64,000 nucleotides of DNA from Streptomyces xanthophaeus (GTDB lineage: Bacteria > Actinomycetota > Actinomycetes > Streptomycetales > Streptomycetaceae): NCBI RefSeq assembly GCF_030440515.1, contig NZ_CP076543.1, positions 8,161,001 through 8,225,000 on the forward strand, read 5' to 3'. This document shows, piece by piece, positions 35,838 through 44,924 of the stretch; position 1 is the stretch's first letter; the number at the start of each line of letters is the position of its first letter. Made by a program: the position numbers and the translations under genes. Below the pieces are notes generated by a model. The model searched no databases, was not told the DNA's origin, and worked only from the letters and a program-made list of their open reading frames with translations.

Positions 35838-37688
35838 ATGACCGTCACCACCCCGCAGTCCGCCACTTCGCAGCCCACCCCCTCGCAGTCCGCCGGCCCG
35901 GCGACGGCCCTGCCGGCGCTCGTCGCGCGGCACGCCGCACTCACCCCCGGCGCGCTCGCCGTCGTGGACGGCGACACCACCCTCACGTACCGCCGTCTCC
36001 TCAGGGCCGGCCACGCCCTCGCGGCACACCTGCGCGCACACGGGGTGGCCCGCGGCGACCGGGTGGCGCTCCTGACGGCGCGGTCGTCCCGTACGGTCGT
36101 CGCGCAGCTCGGCCTGTGGCTGGCGGGAGCCGTGTGCGTGCCGCTCGACCCCGCCCAGCCCCGCCCGCGCACCGAGGCGATGATCGCCGACGCGCAGGTG
36201 AAGCTCACCGTCGGCGACGCGAAGCTGCTGGACGCGGCCACCCTCCCCGGCCCCGTCCTCGCCCTGCCCGAGGAGCCCCTCACGAATGGCCGCCCGATCG
36301 ACGAGTCCGACCCGGACAGCCCGGCGTTCATCATGTTCACCTCCGGTTCCACCGGCCGTCCCAAGGGCGTCCTCGTGCCGCACGGGGCCATCGCCGAGCT
36401 GGTCACCGCACCCGACTACGTCACCCTCAGCAGCCGCGACCGCGTCCTGTTCCACTCGCCCATGACCTTCGACGCCTCGACGTTCGAAGTCTGGGCCGCG
36501 CTCGCCAACGGCGCCGCGGTCGTCGTCTGCACCGAGCAGCGGCCCTCCCTGGAGGACCTGGCACGGCACGTCGAGCGGCACGGCGTGACCGTGGCGTTCT
36601 TCACCACGGCCCTCTTCCACCAGCTCGCCGCACGCCGCTCCCGCGTCTTCGCCCAGCTCCGCTCGGTCGTCGTGGGAGGCGAGGCGATGGCCGCCGCCCA
36701 GGCCCGTGAGGTGCTCACCGCCTTCCCCTGGCTGGAGCTCGTCAACGGCTACGGGCCGACCGAGACGACCACCTTCGCAACCGCCCACCGGGTCACCGAG
36801 CAGGACTGCGAAGGACCGATACCGATCGGCAGGCCCGTCTCCGGCGCCACAGCACACGTCCTGGACGCCGACGGCCATCCGGTCGCCGACGGCGACCGGG
36901 GAGAACTGTGGATCGGCGGCAGCAGGCTCGCCCACGGATACACGGGCCTGCCCGCACTCACCGCCGAACGGTTCGTCGAGCATCCCGCGGCCGGCGGGCG
37001 GCTCTACCGCACGGGCGACATCGTCTCCCTCCGTCCCGACGGCATCCTCCAGTTCCACGGCCGCAACGACGACCAGGTCAAGGTCCGCGGCTTCCGCATC
37101 GAACCCGCAGAGGTCGAACACGCCCTCCGCGAGCAGCCGGACGTCGACGACTCCGCCGTCACCGTCGACGGCGCCGGCACCCCCGAGGCGCGCCTCGTCG
37201 CGTTCGTCGTCGCCGCGCCCGGCCCTGTACCGCACGGGTCGGCACTGCGCGAGCGGCTCACCTCGGTCCTGCCCGCCCACCTGGTGCCCGACACGGTCAC
37301 CGTGCTGGAGCGGCTGCCCCTCACCCCGGCCGGCAAGGTCGACCGGCGCGCACTCACCGCACGTGCGCACGCCGGCGAGGACCGGCCTGCCGACGGGCCG
37401 GCGGCGAAGATGACACCGCTGGAACAGGCCGTCGCCGAAGTGTGGAGCCAGGCACTGGGCAACGAGGTCACCCGCGCCGACGACGAGTTCCTCCTCCTCG
37501 GCGGCCATTCCCTCCTCGCCCTCGCCGTCACCGACGACCTGCGCGAGGAACTCGGCGTAGAACTGTCCCTCGCCGAGTTCTTCGCCGCCCCGACCGTCGC
37601 CGCGCAGGCCGCGCTGGTCGAACGCGCCCTCCTGGCCGCCCACGCGGACCTCCACCCCGAGACCCCGGAGCACAGCGATGTCCACTGA
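35838..37688 (+). CDS. NRPS A-T didomain, predicted Val/Ile
   Basis: 616 residues; starts one base after the previous stop. A domain motifs: FTSGSTGRPKG, NGYGPTETT, YRTGDIV, DQVKVRGFRIEP, Lys500 in AGKVDR. Pocket D212 A213 F216 F254 V278 G280 G304 T312 F313 K500 gives DAFFVGGTFK, eight of ten positions of the standard Val code DAFWIGGTFK. T domain Ser558 in LLLGGHS. No C domain. Its residue is probably handed to the C domain of the following protein or to the free-standing C domain. The end overlaps the next gene by 11 bases. Confidence 0.9.
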   Translation: MTVTTPQSATSQPTPSQSAGPATALPALVARHAALTPGALAVVDGDTTLTYRRLLRAGHALAAHLRAHGVARGDRVALLTARSSRTVVAQLGLWLAGAVCVPLDPAQPRPRTEAMIADAQVKLTVGDAKLLDAATLPGPVLALPEEPLTNGRPIDESDPDSPAFIMFTSGSTGRPKGVLVPHGAIAELVTAPDYVTLSSRDRVLFHSPMTFDASTFEVWAALANGAAVVVCTEQRPSLEDLARHVERHGVTVAFFTTALFHQLAARRSRVFAQLRSVVVGGEAMAAAQAREVLTAFPWLELVNGYGPTETTTFATAHRVTEQDCEGPIPIGRPVSGATAHVLDADGHPVADGDRGELWIGGSRLAHGYTGLPALTAERFVEHPAAGGRLYRTGDIVSLRPDGILQFHGRNDDQVKVRGFRIEPAEVEHALREQPDVDDSAVTVDGAGTPEARLVAFVVAAPGPVPHGSALRERLTSVLPAHLVPDTVTVLERLPLTPAGKVDRRALTARAHAGEDRPADGPAAKMTPLEQAVAEVWSQALGNEVTRADDEFLLLGGHSLLALAVTDDLREELGVELSLAEFFAAPTVAAQAALVERALLAAHADLHPETPEHSDVH

Positions 37689-40600
37689 CACCGACTCCGC
37701 GGCCCGCGACCGCAGGCAGCAACTCCAGCAGGAGCTGCTGCGCCGGGCCCGCGCCGGAACCGCCCGGCGCGCGACGGCCGAAGCCGAGCCCACCGCCGGC
37801 GCGAGCGCCGGTCGGGACGGCCACGCACCGCAGGACACCGTCCCCTCCGCCACGCCCACCACGGCCCCGCAGGCCGCAGGGGTCCCCCTCTCCCGCGCCC
37901 AGCGCCGCATGTGGCTGATGGAGCGGCTCGGCGGCGCGGGCGACTCCTACCACGTCCCGTTCGCCACCCGTGTGCGCGGACCGTTCGACGTCGCCGCGTT
38001 CTCCACCGCCCTCACCCAGCTGGTGGCCCGGCACGCCATCCTCCGCACCCGCTACACGGAGCACGAGGGCGAGCCCTGCCAGGAGGTGCTCCCGACGCCC
38101 CGGACGGTCGCCGTCCACGTCGTCGACACCGACGCCGACGCCATGGACGCCCCGCAGCTGCTGCGGCGCGAGACGGGCCGGCCGTTCGACCTCGCGGCCG
38201 GCGACGCGGTACGGGCGCTCGTCCTGCGCCACGGCCCTCAGGACCACACCGTGCTGCTGACGTTCCACCACATCGCCGTGGACGGCGCCTCACTGGAGAC
38301 CGTGGCCACCGAACTCGCCGCCCTCTACACGGCGGCCACCGGCGGAACGAGTCGCCACGCACTCGCCGCACCGCCGCAGTACGCCGACCACGCGCGCCGC
38401 GAGCACGACGCCCTGCCCGGCTTCGAGGCGGAACTGAACCGCTGGAGCGACCTGCTGGCCGACGCCGCCCCACCGCGCCTGCCCCGGCCGGCGGCCGCCG
38501 CGCCGCACACGGCCGCACGGCCCGGGGCCGCGCACCGCGTGCCCCTGGCGCCGACCGTGCCCGAAGCCCTGCGGGCACTGGGCGCACAGCGGCAGGCCAC
38601 GCTCTTCGCCGTGTCGCTCACCGCGGCCTTCGCCGCACTGCACCGCCTCACCGGCGACGACGACCTCGTCATCGGCGTGGCCGGCACCCACCGCAGCGGA
38701 ACCGCCATGCGCGGCCTGGTCGGCCTGTGCGTCAACACCCTGCCCGTACGGGTGGACGTCTCCGGCGACCCGTCCTTCGCCCAGCTGCTGCGCCGCGTGA
38801 GCGCCGCACTCCTCGAAGCGCAGCGCCACCGGCACATCCCCTTCGACCTGGTCCTCGAACGCCTCGGCGCCGGGGCGCGCGGCGCCGACGGCACCGCGCT
38901 GGTCCGCGTCACCTCCGACGTCCTCGGCGAGCCGACGGTGCTCCGGCTGCCGGGTACGTCGGCCGAGTACGTCGACATCCCCTCCGACGGCGCCAAGTTC
39001 ACCTTGTCCTACGGCCTCGTGCCCGGCGGCGACGACACCCGGCCCCAGGCGCTCGTCCAGTACGACCCGAACGCGCTGGACGACACCGTGGCGGAGGCGG
39101 CCGTCCGGGATTACGCGGCGCTGCTCCACGCGGTCGCCGCCGACCCGGAACTCGCCCTGAGCAAGCTGGCCCTCACCGGCCCGAGCGACGGCTCCGGATC
39201 CGGGGACGGCGCCGCCCCCGGGGACGATGACGGGCCGCAAGGCGACCGTCACCCGGCCGCGCAGGCTCTGCGCGCCCACCCGGGCGTCGCCGACGCCACG
39301 GTGGTCCGGCCCGGGCAAGGGCCGCCCGTGGCCTACGCCGTCCTGCACGACAGCGTCGGCCCGTCCGGTCACGAACTGCTGGGCCTGCTGCGCCGGTCGC
39401 TCCCGCCCGAGGCCGTGCCCGCCACGGTCACACTGCTCGACGTGCTGCCGCGCTCGGCCGCCGGGCCGCTCGACCACACCCGGCTGCCCGGGACGTCCAC
39501 GCCGAACGCCCCGTCCGGCCCCCGGGCCGCAGCGGTCAGGGAGACCTTCACCGCGGTGCTCGGTGTCTCCCCGTCGCCGGACGACGACTTCTTCGCCCTC
39601 GGCGGCCACTCCCTGAAAGCCGTTCAGCTCGCCGAACGCCTGCGTACGGACCTCGGGCTGCCGCTCACGGGCCTCGACGTGCTCCAGGCCCGTACGCCCC
39701 GGGCGCTGACCGCGCTCCTCGACGAACGGGCGGCGCAGCAGAGCGCCGCGAAGACCGCGAGCAGGCCGGCCCCCCGCTCCCGGGACATCCGCCCGGGCAC
39801 GGTGCTGGTCACCGGCGCCACGGGCGGCGTGGGCGCGTTCGTCGTGCGTGAACTCGCCGCGCAGGGCCGCCCCGTGCTGGCGCTGGCCCGGCCCGAGTCC
39901 GCCCATCTCATCGCCACCGAGGGCGTCGACGTCATCGAAGGCGACCTCTCCGACCTGGCCGGGCTGCGGGACGCCGTCGCGCAGGCCGACGCCGTCGTCC
40001 ACTCCGCCTGCACCTTCACCCGGCACGACGTGGACCTGGCGGCGATGGAGACGATGGTCGACGCCTGGCGGCGCGGACCGTTCGTCTTCGTCAGCAGCGT
40101 CGACGCCTACGGGCACCCCGGGACCGACCGGGTCGCCGAGGAGGCGCCGCCCCACGAGCCCGTCAGCCCGTACGGGCGGGCCAAGCTCGACTGCGAGGCC
40201 ATGCTGCTGCGCGCCGCGGGGACCGAGGGGCGCGGGGGCGCGAGCGCCGTACGGTCACCGCTCGTCTGGGGCGCGCACGACCGGCTGCGCGAACAGCTGC
40301 GCTGGGGTGCCATCGGCACGCTCTACCAGGCCGCCCGCGAAGGACGGCCGATCGACCTGCCCCGTCCCGGTACCGGCGGACACGGCTGGTACGGAGCCGC
40401 CTGGGTACACGCGGCCGCCCTGGCCCGCGCGGTGGCCGAGAGCCTGGACCGGCCCGTGCACGGAGTCGCCAACGCGTGCAGCGGCCACGTGTCCTGGCAC
40501 GACCTGGCGCAGGACCTCACGGAACTGCACGGCACCCGCGCGGACTTCCGCACCACCGAGGCCGTGCCCCGGGACCTCGACCACCGCTGGCACTACGACA

Positions 40601-40698
40601 GCGCACGCCTGGCCCGTCCCCTCCGCGCACGCCCGGGAGAGGACCGGCGGACCGTACTGGCAGAGATGATCGGCGCCACGCCACCCGACCACGGCTGA
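37678..40698 (+). CDS. NRPS C-(A-lid remnant)-T-reductase, chain release
   Basis: 1006 residues. C domain about 65-500 with intact HHIAVDG (197-203). Residues about 524-605 match only the C-terminal subdomain of an A domain (LRAHPGVADATVV, LPPEAVPATVTLLDVLP); the whole core is gone and the A10 lysine is replaced (RSAAGPLDHTRLP), so it cannot activate an amino acid. T domain with Ser645 in ALGGHS. Residues 705-1006 are an NAD(P)-binding reductase: TGATGGVG at 712-719, VSSVDA, and YGRAK (Tyr832, Lys836), closer to epimerase-type extended SDRs than to the usual long thioester reductases. The last residue must be loaded in trans, then released reductively as an aldehyde (inference). Confidence 0.85.
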   Translation: MSTDTDSAARDRRQQLQQELLRRARAGTARRATAEAEPTAGASAGRDGHAPQDTVPSATPTTAPQAAGVPLSRAQRRMWLMERLGGAGDSYHVPFATRVRGPFDVAAFSTALTQLVARHAILRTRYTEHEGEPCQEVLPTPRTVAVHVVDTDADAMDAPQLLRRETGRPFDLAAGDAVRALVLRHGPQDHTVLLTFHHIAVDGASLETVATELAALYTAATGGTSRHALAAPPQYADHARREHDALPGFEAELNRWSDLLADAAPPRLPRPAAAAPHTAARPGAAHRVPLAPTVPEALRALGAQRQATLFAVSLTAAFAALHRLTGDDDLVIGVAGTHRSGTAMRGLVGLCVNTLPVRVDVSGDPSFAQLLRRVSAALLEAQRHRHIPFDLVLERLGAGARGADGTALVRVTSDVLGEPTVLRLPGTSAEYVDIPSDGAKFTLSYGLVPGGDDTRPQALVQYDPNALDDTVAEAAVRDYAALLHAVAADPELALSKLALTGPSDGSGSGDGAAPGDDDGPQGDRHPAAQALRAHPGVADATVVRPGQGPPVAYAVLHDSVGPSGHELLGLLRRSLPPEAVPATVTLLDVLPRSAAGPLDHTRLPGTSTPNAPSGPRAAAVRETFTAVLGVSPSPDDDFFALGGHSLKAVQLAERLRTDLGLPLTGLDVLQARTPRALTALLDERAAQQSAAKTASRPAPRSRDIRPGTVLVTGATGGVGAFVVRELAAQGRPVLALARPESAHLIATEGVDVIEGDLSDLAGLRDAVAQADAVVHSACTFTRHDVDLAAMETMVDAWRRGPFVFVSSVDAYGHPGTDRVAEEAPPHEPVSPYGRAKLDCEAMLLRAAGTEGRGGASAVRSPLVWGAHDRLREQLRWGAIGTLYQAAREGRPIDLPRPGTGGHGWYGAAWVHAAALARAVAESLDRPVHGVANACSGHVSWHDLAQDLTELHGTRADFRTTEAVPRDLDHRWHYDSARLARPLRARPGEDRRTVLAEMIGATPPDHG

Positions 40699-40706
40699 CC
40701 CGCCGC

Positions 40707-40743
40707 CTGCGCCCGGAGCACCCCGAGGGGGCCCCGGGCGCAG
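40707..40743 (+). terminator. Hairpin terminator of the NRPS operon
   Basis: CTGCGCCCGG and its complement (10 bp) start eight bases after the stop of the last synthetase gene, with a G/C-rich 17-base loop. Confidence 0.65.
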
Positions 40744-40989
40744 CACGCCCGAGGCGTGAGCCGACCGTGGCCGAGGACGACATCGGCCACGCCCACGGCA
40801 TGCCGGACCGGGGCCGTAGTCGGGCCGGCAGCCCACCACTGCCATCCGGCACGTACGCGCCGGGCTCCCAGGCTCATCCGCGGTGGTCTCCCAGTCACCG
40901 AGTCGGCGAGTGATCGTGCCGAGATACCAGCGGTGTTGTTCAAAACCTGACAACCTGACGGGACACTGAACCGCCCGGGAGGACTCGCC

Positions 40990-42108
40990 ATGACCGAAAC
41001 TCTGATCGACGCCACCGACGCCGGTGGAGAGGACGCCGATCGGGAGGCCGTCGAGCATGAGCGGGCCGAACTGAGGGAGTTCATCAAAGGGCTGAGCGCG
41101 GACGACATCAAGTCGGGCGGCTGGTTCACCAAACTCAGCGCCCAGGCCCTGAGCTCCTACACGGCCAAGGTCAACTGGCAGTACTTCCAGGAGCGGTACG
41201 AGGGCGTACCCGCAGACGGCATAGTCGAGCAGCGGATCAAGATGGCGGCCCGGTACGCCGCCCTCGAAGGCGGTCTCTCCGCCGGTGCCTACTCGGCGGC
41301 CGTCGTCGCCACCATCGGGAGCCTCGGCGGTGCCTCGCCGGCGACGTTCCCGGCAGCCGTCGCGACCGTCATGGTCGACGTCGCGTTCATCACCCGGCTC
41401 CAGCTCCGCCTGGCCTACGACATCGCAGTCCTCTACCGGGTCCCGCTCGACCTCTCCGACCCCGACGACATGTGGAAGCTCATTCGAGTCGCCTTCACGA
41501 TCAAGAGCGGAGAAGTGGTCCGGGAAGGCGTGGTCAAGGCGGTCCCGGTCTTCGTACGGCCGGTGATCAAGCGCTTCTACTCCGGAACGGTCCTGACCGC
41601 CGCGAAGGGACTTCCCGTCGTCGGAAAGCACCTCCTGCAACGCAACATCATCAAGATCGGTATCCCTGCGGTCGGCGTTCCCCTCGCCGTGGTGTTGAAC
41701 CGCTACACGACGCTGCTCGCGGGGCGGCACGCACAAGCCGTCTTCCGGAACGAGGCCCGGGTGATCGAAATCGCCGAGGGCCTGAGCGAACGGAGCCGGC
41801 ACCCGCAGTTGGCGCTGTGGGTCGCGTGGCTCGTCATCACGGCGGACCGGAAGATCGCCGACGACGAGACGCTGTTGATGCGGCACTTGGTGAGGCTGGT
41901 CCGGGATCGGCACCAGGTGGTCGACGAACGCCTCGCTCACACCGTCGACATGGATCCCGCCGAGGTGTGGCGACGCCTGGACGCCGAGCCGGGGGACCTC
42001 AGCGATCTCCTCGACGTGGCGGACCGGGTGGCCATGGTGGACGGCCCCGTCACCGCACGCGAAAAGGCCGTCATCTCCGAACTCCAGGACCGCTGCCGCC
42101 GAACCTGA
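40990..42108 (+). CDS. EcsC-family protein with TerB-like C-terminal region
   Basis: 372 residues, ATG with GGGAGGA upstream. Residues about 55-240 resemble the EcsC family: amphipathic and moderately hydrophobic helices including AALEGGLSAGAYSAAVVATIGS and a positively charged middle. Residues about 280-370 look like a TerB domain, with ADRKIADDETLLMRHLV and a second repeat ADRVAMVDGPVTAREKAVI that carry the paired acidic residues of that fold. TerB-type domains are associated with membrane stress and tellurite-type systems. It follows the NRPS operon but behind a terminator, so a functional link is not implied. Confidence 0.65.
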   Translation: MTETLIDATDAGGEDADREAVEHERAELREFIKGLSADDIKSGGWFTKLSAQALSSYTAKVNWQYFQERYEGVPADGIVEQRIKMAARYAALEGGLSAGAYSAAVVATIGSLGGASPATFPAAVATVMVDVAFITRLQLRLAYDIAVLYRVPLDLSDPDDMWKLIRVAFTIKSGEVVREGVVKAVPVFVRPVIKRFYSGTVLTAAKGLPVVGKHLLQRNIIKIGIPAVGVPLAVVLNRYTTLLAGRHAQAVFRNEARVIEIAEGLSERSRHPQLALWVAWLVITADRKIADDETLLMRHLVRLVRDRHQVVDERLAHTVDMDPAEVWRRLDAEPGDLSDLLDVADRVAMVDGPVTAREKAVISELQDRCRRT

Positions 42109-42273
42109 CGCCGGCAGCCGGACGGGCGGCCCCGTGCTCGCGGAGGACGGGTCCGCGATGCGGATGGGGGACGAGATGGGACGGCGGCCCCCCTCACCGG
42201 TCCGGCGGTCGGCTGGGACGCCAGTCCCGATGGGTCCGACCGGGCGAACGGGCAAGGGGGGCCGTCCGCCGGT

Positions 42274-42531
42274 TCACCGTTGGTACTGCAGAGCGTCGGC
42301 ACCCGCAGCGATGACTTCGGCGAGCCGGTTGGCGAAGTCCGCGTTGCATCCACCGAGTCGGACGAAACCGTGGCTGGCCACCGGCCCGTCGTTGCACAGA
42401 GAGGGAAGGGTCATGCCGGCGAGCGCGAGCGCCGCCTGCAGCTTGGTGACCGCGTCTTGGCCGTCCTGGTAGGCGGCGTCCTGACGCCGCTTGTACTGCA
42501 TCCGCTCGGCGTGGGTCAGTTCGTACACCAT
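42274..42531 (-). CDS. Small conserved-looking hypothetical protein (85 aa)
   Basis: Starts at ATG 42531 (MVYELTHAERMQYKRRQDAA) and shows helical, charged N-terminal half and a C-terminal half with two cysteines. Codon use is normal for the genome. I recognise similar small streptomycete proteins but no function. The upstream sequence has a short direct repeat CAGGTATG at 42549 and 42558, perhaps part of the promoter. Confidence 0.6.
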   Translation of the reverse strand: MVYELTHAERMQYKRRQDAAYQDGQDAVTKLQAALALAGMTLPSLCNDGPVASHGFVRLGGCNADFANRLAEVIAAGADALQYQR

Positions 42532-43188
42532 GGTTCTTGCCCTTCGTATCAGGTATGTCAGGTATGGCAGTTGTCAGAGGTGAGGCGCCGGAGCGCGTCG
42601 TGGATCGGTTCGGCCGGGTTCGGCCGGTCCGGTCGTCGGGGTACGGCCCCCGGCCCGGTTCACCGCGCCTGGGCACACGGGTGCCATGGGCGCCGCAGCG
42701 TTGATCACACGGCAGGCCCGGGGGGCGAGCCACGGCCTGGGCCGCAGCCCGGTGAACAGGCTCCGGACCTGCGCATGGACCGTCGGGTTGAGTCTGCGCA
42801 CCGCCCGTGACTATCGGTTTCGATCTTCGTTTCAAGGGTGCAGGCGAGCACCCTTCTGACGCGTGGGGAGGACCGGGTTGACCAGGAAGTCGGCGGCTGT
42901 CACCGCCTCCGCCCATCGCGGTCGCCGCGCACCGGACGCACGGCACTCCTGCGCCGTGGCCCTGCGGCGCCGACCCCGCCGGCCCGTCGCGGACACCTCA
43001 CGGCCGGCTCCCCGCAGGCGGCATCAGCACCTCGGTTCGTCGGCACCGGGACTGTCGGCCGGCCGGACTCCACCCATGGTGCGAAGGTGAGCGCCCGACC
43101 CTCCCGCGGGAGCGCGCCGTCCCTTGCCGACCGGACAGCTGGAGGATGCCGAGGTTGCCCCCGAGACACCACCGCACACGTACGACCG
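42532..43188. other. Long stretch with no convincing gene
   Basis: 657 bases between two minus-strand genes. Several frames are open but all are Arg/Pro/Ala-rich and mutually overlapping, without start signals or family resemblance. It may hold a decayed gene. Confidence 0.4.
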
Positions 43189-44094
43189 TCATGCGCCGTA
43201 CCCGAATCTGCGCCCGCTGGACGGAGAGCGGCCTGTCCTTCTGTCCGCCGCTGGCGCCGCGGAGTAGCCGGGACGGACACCGTCCGGGCCACTGCGGGCC
43301 TTGGCCGTCTGCCCGGTTCCCAGCACAGGGGCCGGAGCGTTCCGGTGTCGTGGAGCGGCCTGGCGGGGCGGCCGCGTGAGCGTGATCTGGCGGACCAGTT
43401 GCTGGAAGCAGGCCAGCGCGGCGATGGCGGGAAGCGCGGACGACGTCTCGGCGGCGAGCGTTCTGGGTGCCTGAGCCACGCACAGAAGCGTCGCCAAGGT
43501 GGAGAACAGCAGAACGATCGACCAGGAATGAAGCGCGCGGCGCTGGTGCAGCGCGGACCTGAGGATGGACAGGGAGGCGACCGTCCAAGGCCCGTAGATG
43601 AGCAGGGGCCACCAGCTCACCACATCGCGGGCCGTGTGGAGTCCTGCGCTGTGACGCAGGGCGTCACAGATGGCCACCCCGCTGAGCACGCTCACCAGGG
43701 CGGCGATGACGGCGACCAGTACGGCGGTGAACAGGCTGCCCGTTTGCAGCAGGGTCGCCACCGGCGCTCTCGACGCGTTCCGGCGGTGCCCGCCGGAACC
43801 TCGTCCGGGCGGCCGCTCGGCAGGGGGCCGGGCCTGCCTCAGCCCGGCGACGAGGCCGAATGCGCTGACCGTGTCACCTGTGTCCTCGTAACCGACGCGG
43901 GTGAAGGACTCCGGCTGTCCCGGTACGGGGTTCTCCTGGAGCAGGTTCGCGAGCTCTTCCACCGGATCCCACGGCAGAGGCGTCTCGCCGGACCTGCCCA
44001 GCGGTTCCCCGTGTTCCGGCAGAAGCCAGGACCCGGTGGTGGCCGGCTGGGGGTGGAGACCGTGGACGTCAGGGTATCCGTACGGCTCATGCAC
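43189..44094 (-). CDS. DUF2637-like membrane protein
   Basis: 301 residues from ATG 44094. The first 110 residues are hydrophilic, then four hydrophobic segments (about 113-135, 153-170, 181-199, 211-227) in the arrangement of DUF2637/Spd-like proteins found on actinobacterial integrative elements and chromosomes. The segment ICDALRHSAGL and the Trp-rich loop DVVSWWPLLIYGPW are typical. A basic C-terminal tail of about 65 residues follows. Overlaps the preceding gene by eight bases. Spd-type proteins spread plasmids between hyphae, but a chromosomal role is unknown. Confidence 0.62.
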   Translation of the reverse strand: MHEPYGYPDVHGLHPQPATTGSWLLPEHGEPLGRSGETPLPWDPVEELANLLQENPVPGQPESFTRVGYEDTGDTVSAFGLVAGLRQARPPAERPPGRGSGGHRRNASRAPVATLLQTGSLFTAVLVAVIAALVSVLSGVAICDALRHSAGLHTARDVVSWWPLLIYGPWTVASLSILRSALHQRRALHSWSIVLLFSTLATLLCVAQAPRTLAAETSSALPAIAALACFQQLVRQITLTRPPRQAAPRHRNAPAPVLGTGQTAKARSGPDGVRPGYSAAPAADRRTGRSPSSGRRFGYGA

Positions 44095-44398
44095 GGGAAC
44101 TGCCGCCCGGGCGCTCGTCGACGGTCGTGGACGGTGCGGTGCTCCCCGACCTCCGGTCGAACTCGACCTGGATCATGGTCATCGTGCGGAGGAAGTCCTC
44201 GAGGACCGAGGACGAGTAACGCAGATCGATTTCGAGACCCTCGTCCTGCAGTGTTGCGTTCCGGAACTCGCTGGAGCCGGTTGATCCCGGAGTGAAAGTC
44301 CACTTTCCGATCCGGGCAGTACCGGTGTGAAAACCACCTCCCCCTTCGTCTTCTTCTGGAGGCTTGCGGAAGAAGAAGGGGGGCTTTGCTGTTGTCAT
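44087..44398 (-). CDS. Hypothetical protein in operon with DUF2637 gene (103 aa)
   Basis: Starts at ATG 44398; ends inside the start of the membrane protein gene, so the two are coupled. The N terminus is PPFFFRKPPEEDEGGGG, Pro/Glu/Gly-rich; the middle has a beta-like stretch GKWTFTPGSTGSSEF and the C-terminal half an amphipathic helix YSSSVLEDFLRTMTMIQVEF. No family recognised. Its start overlaps by four bases a frame from upstream that ends in YSSTTITRMAHTL, a faint echo of the same helix, so the locus may have held a duplicated gene. Confidence 0.55.
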   Translation of the reverse strand: MTTAKPPFFFRKPPEEDEGGGGFHTGTARIGKWTFTPGSTGSSEFRNATLQDEGLEIDLRYSSSVLEDFLRTMTMIQVEFDRRSGSTAPSTTVDERPGGSSRA

Positions 44399-44924
44399 AT
44401 TCCATAAACGCTGCCGATGTTGGTCAGGGTATGCGCCATCCGGGTGATGGTGGTGGATGAGTAAGCGCCGACCCCCTCTCTTGTTGATTCCGGTAACACG
44501 ACAAGAGCCCGGCAGACACGGCCTGCCGCGCTGCTAATCCGCAGCTCAGGGAGAGGATGAGTGCGGGCCGAAGCAGGCCCACGACGGCTCTGCCGCGCAC
44601 AGCGCGCCCGCCCGACGGTGCCTTCCATGGATGACCGGATGCGTGTCCATGCGTCGCCGACTCGCCATATTTTCATCCCTTCATGCCGATTCTTCGGCAT
44701 CAGGCGCCACCGCCGCACCTGAGCGCGCCGATCCACGGCTTGAGCCTCTGCGTGCCGACCGATCATCGGTAAAAGGGCTGAGATGCCAGGGTCGGCGGAT
44801 TGCTGCGCATGGCTGCAATCAGAGGACGGGGCGCAACTCTGCATATGCCTCTGCGTTATGCCCGACGATCGAGGGGGCCTAGATCGTGTGCCCCCTTGAG
44901 CTTCGACCTTCGAAAGGACCAGCT
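44399..44924. other. Divergent spacer of reduced GC, possible gene remnant
   Basis: 526 bases with lower GC than the genome. On the minus strand a frame that closes at 44395 gives about 34 residues from a GTG near 44500, ending YSSTTITRMAHTL and then a stop that overlaps the next gene. Otherwise no gene is seen. Confidence 0.35.

Noticed and set aside
33287..36406. Minus-strand open frame of over 1000 codons opposite the A-T genes
   Set aside because: Antisense shadow of two A-T proteins; no independent start signal or domain.
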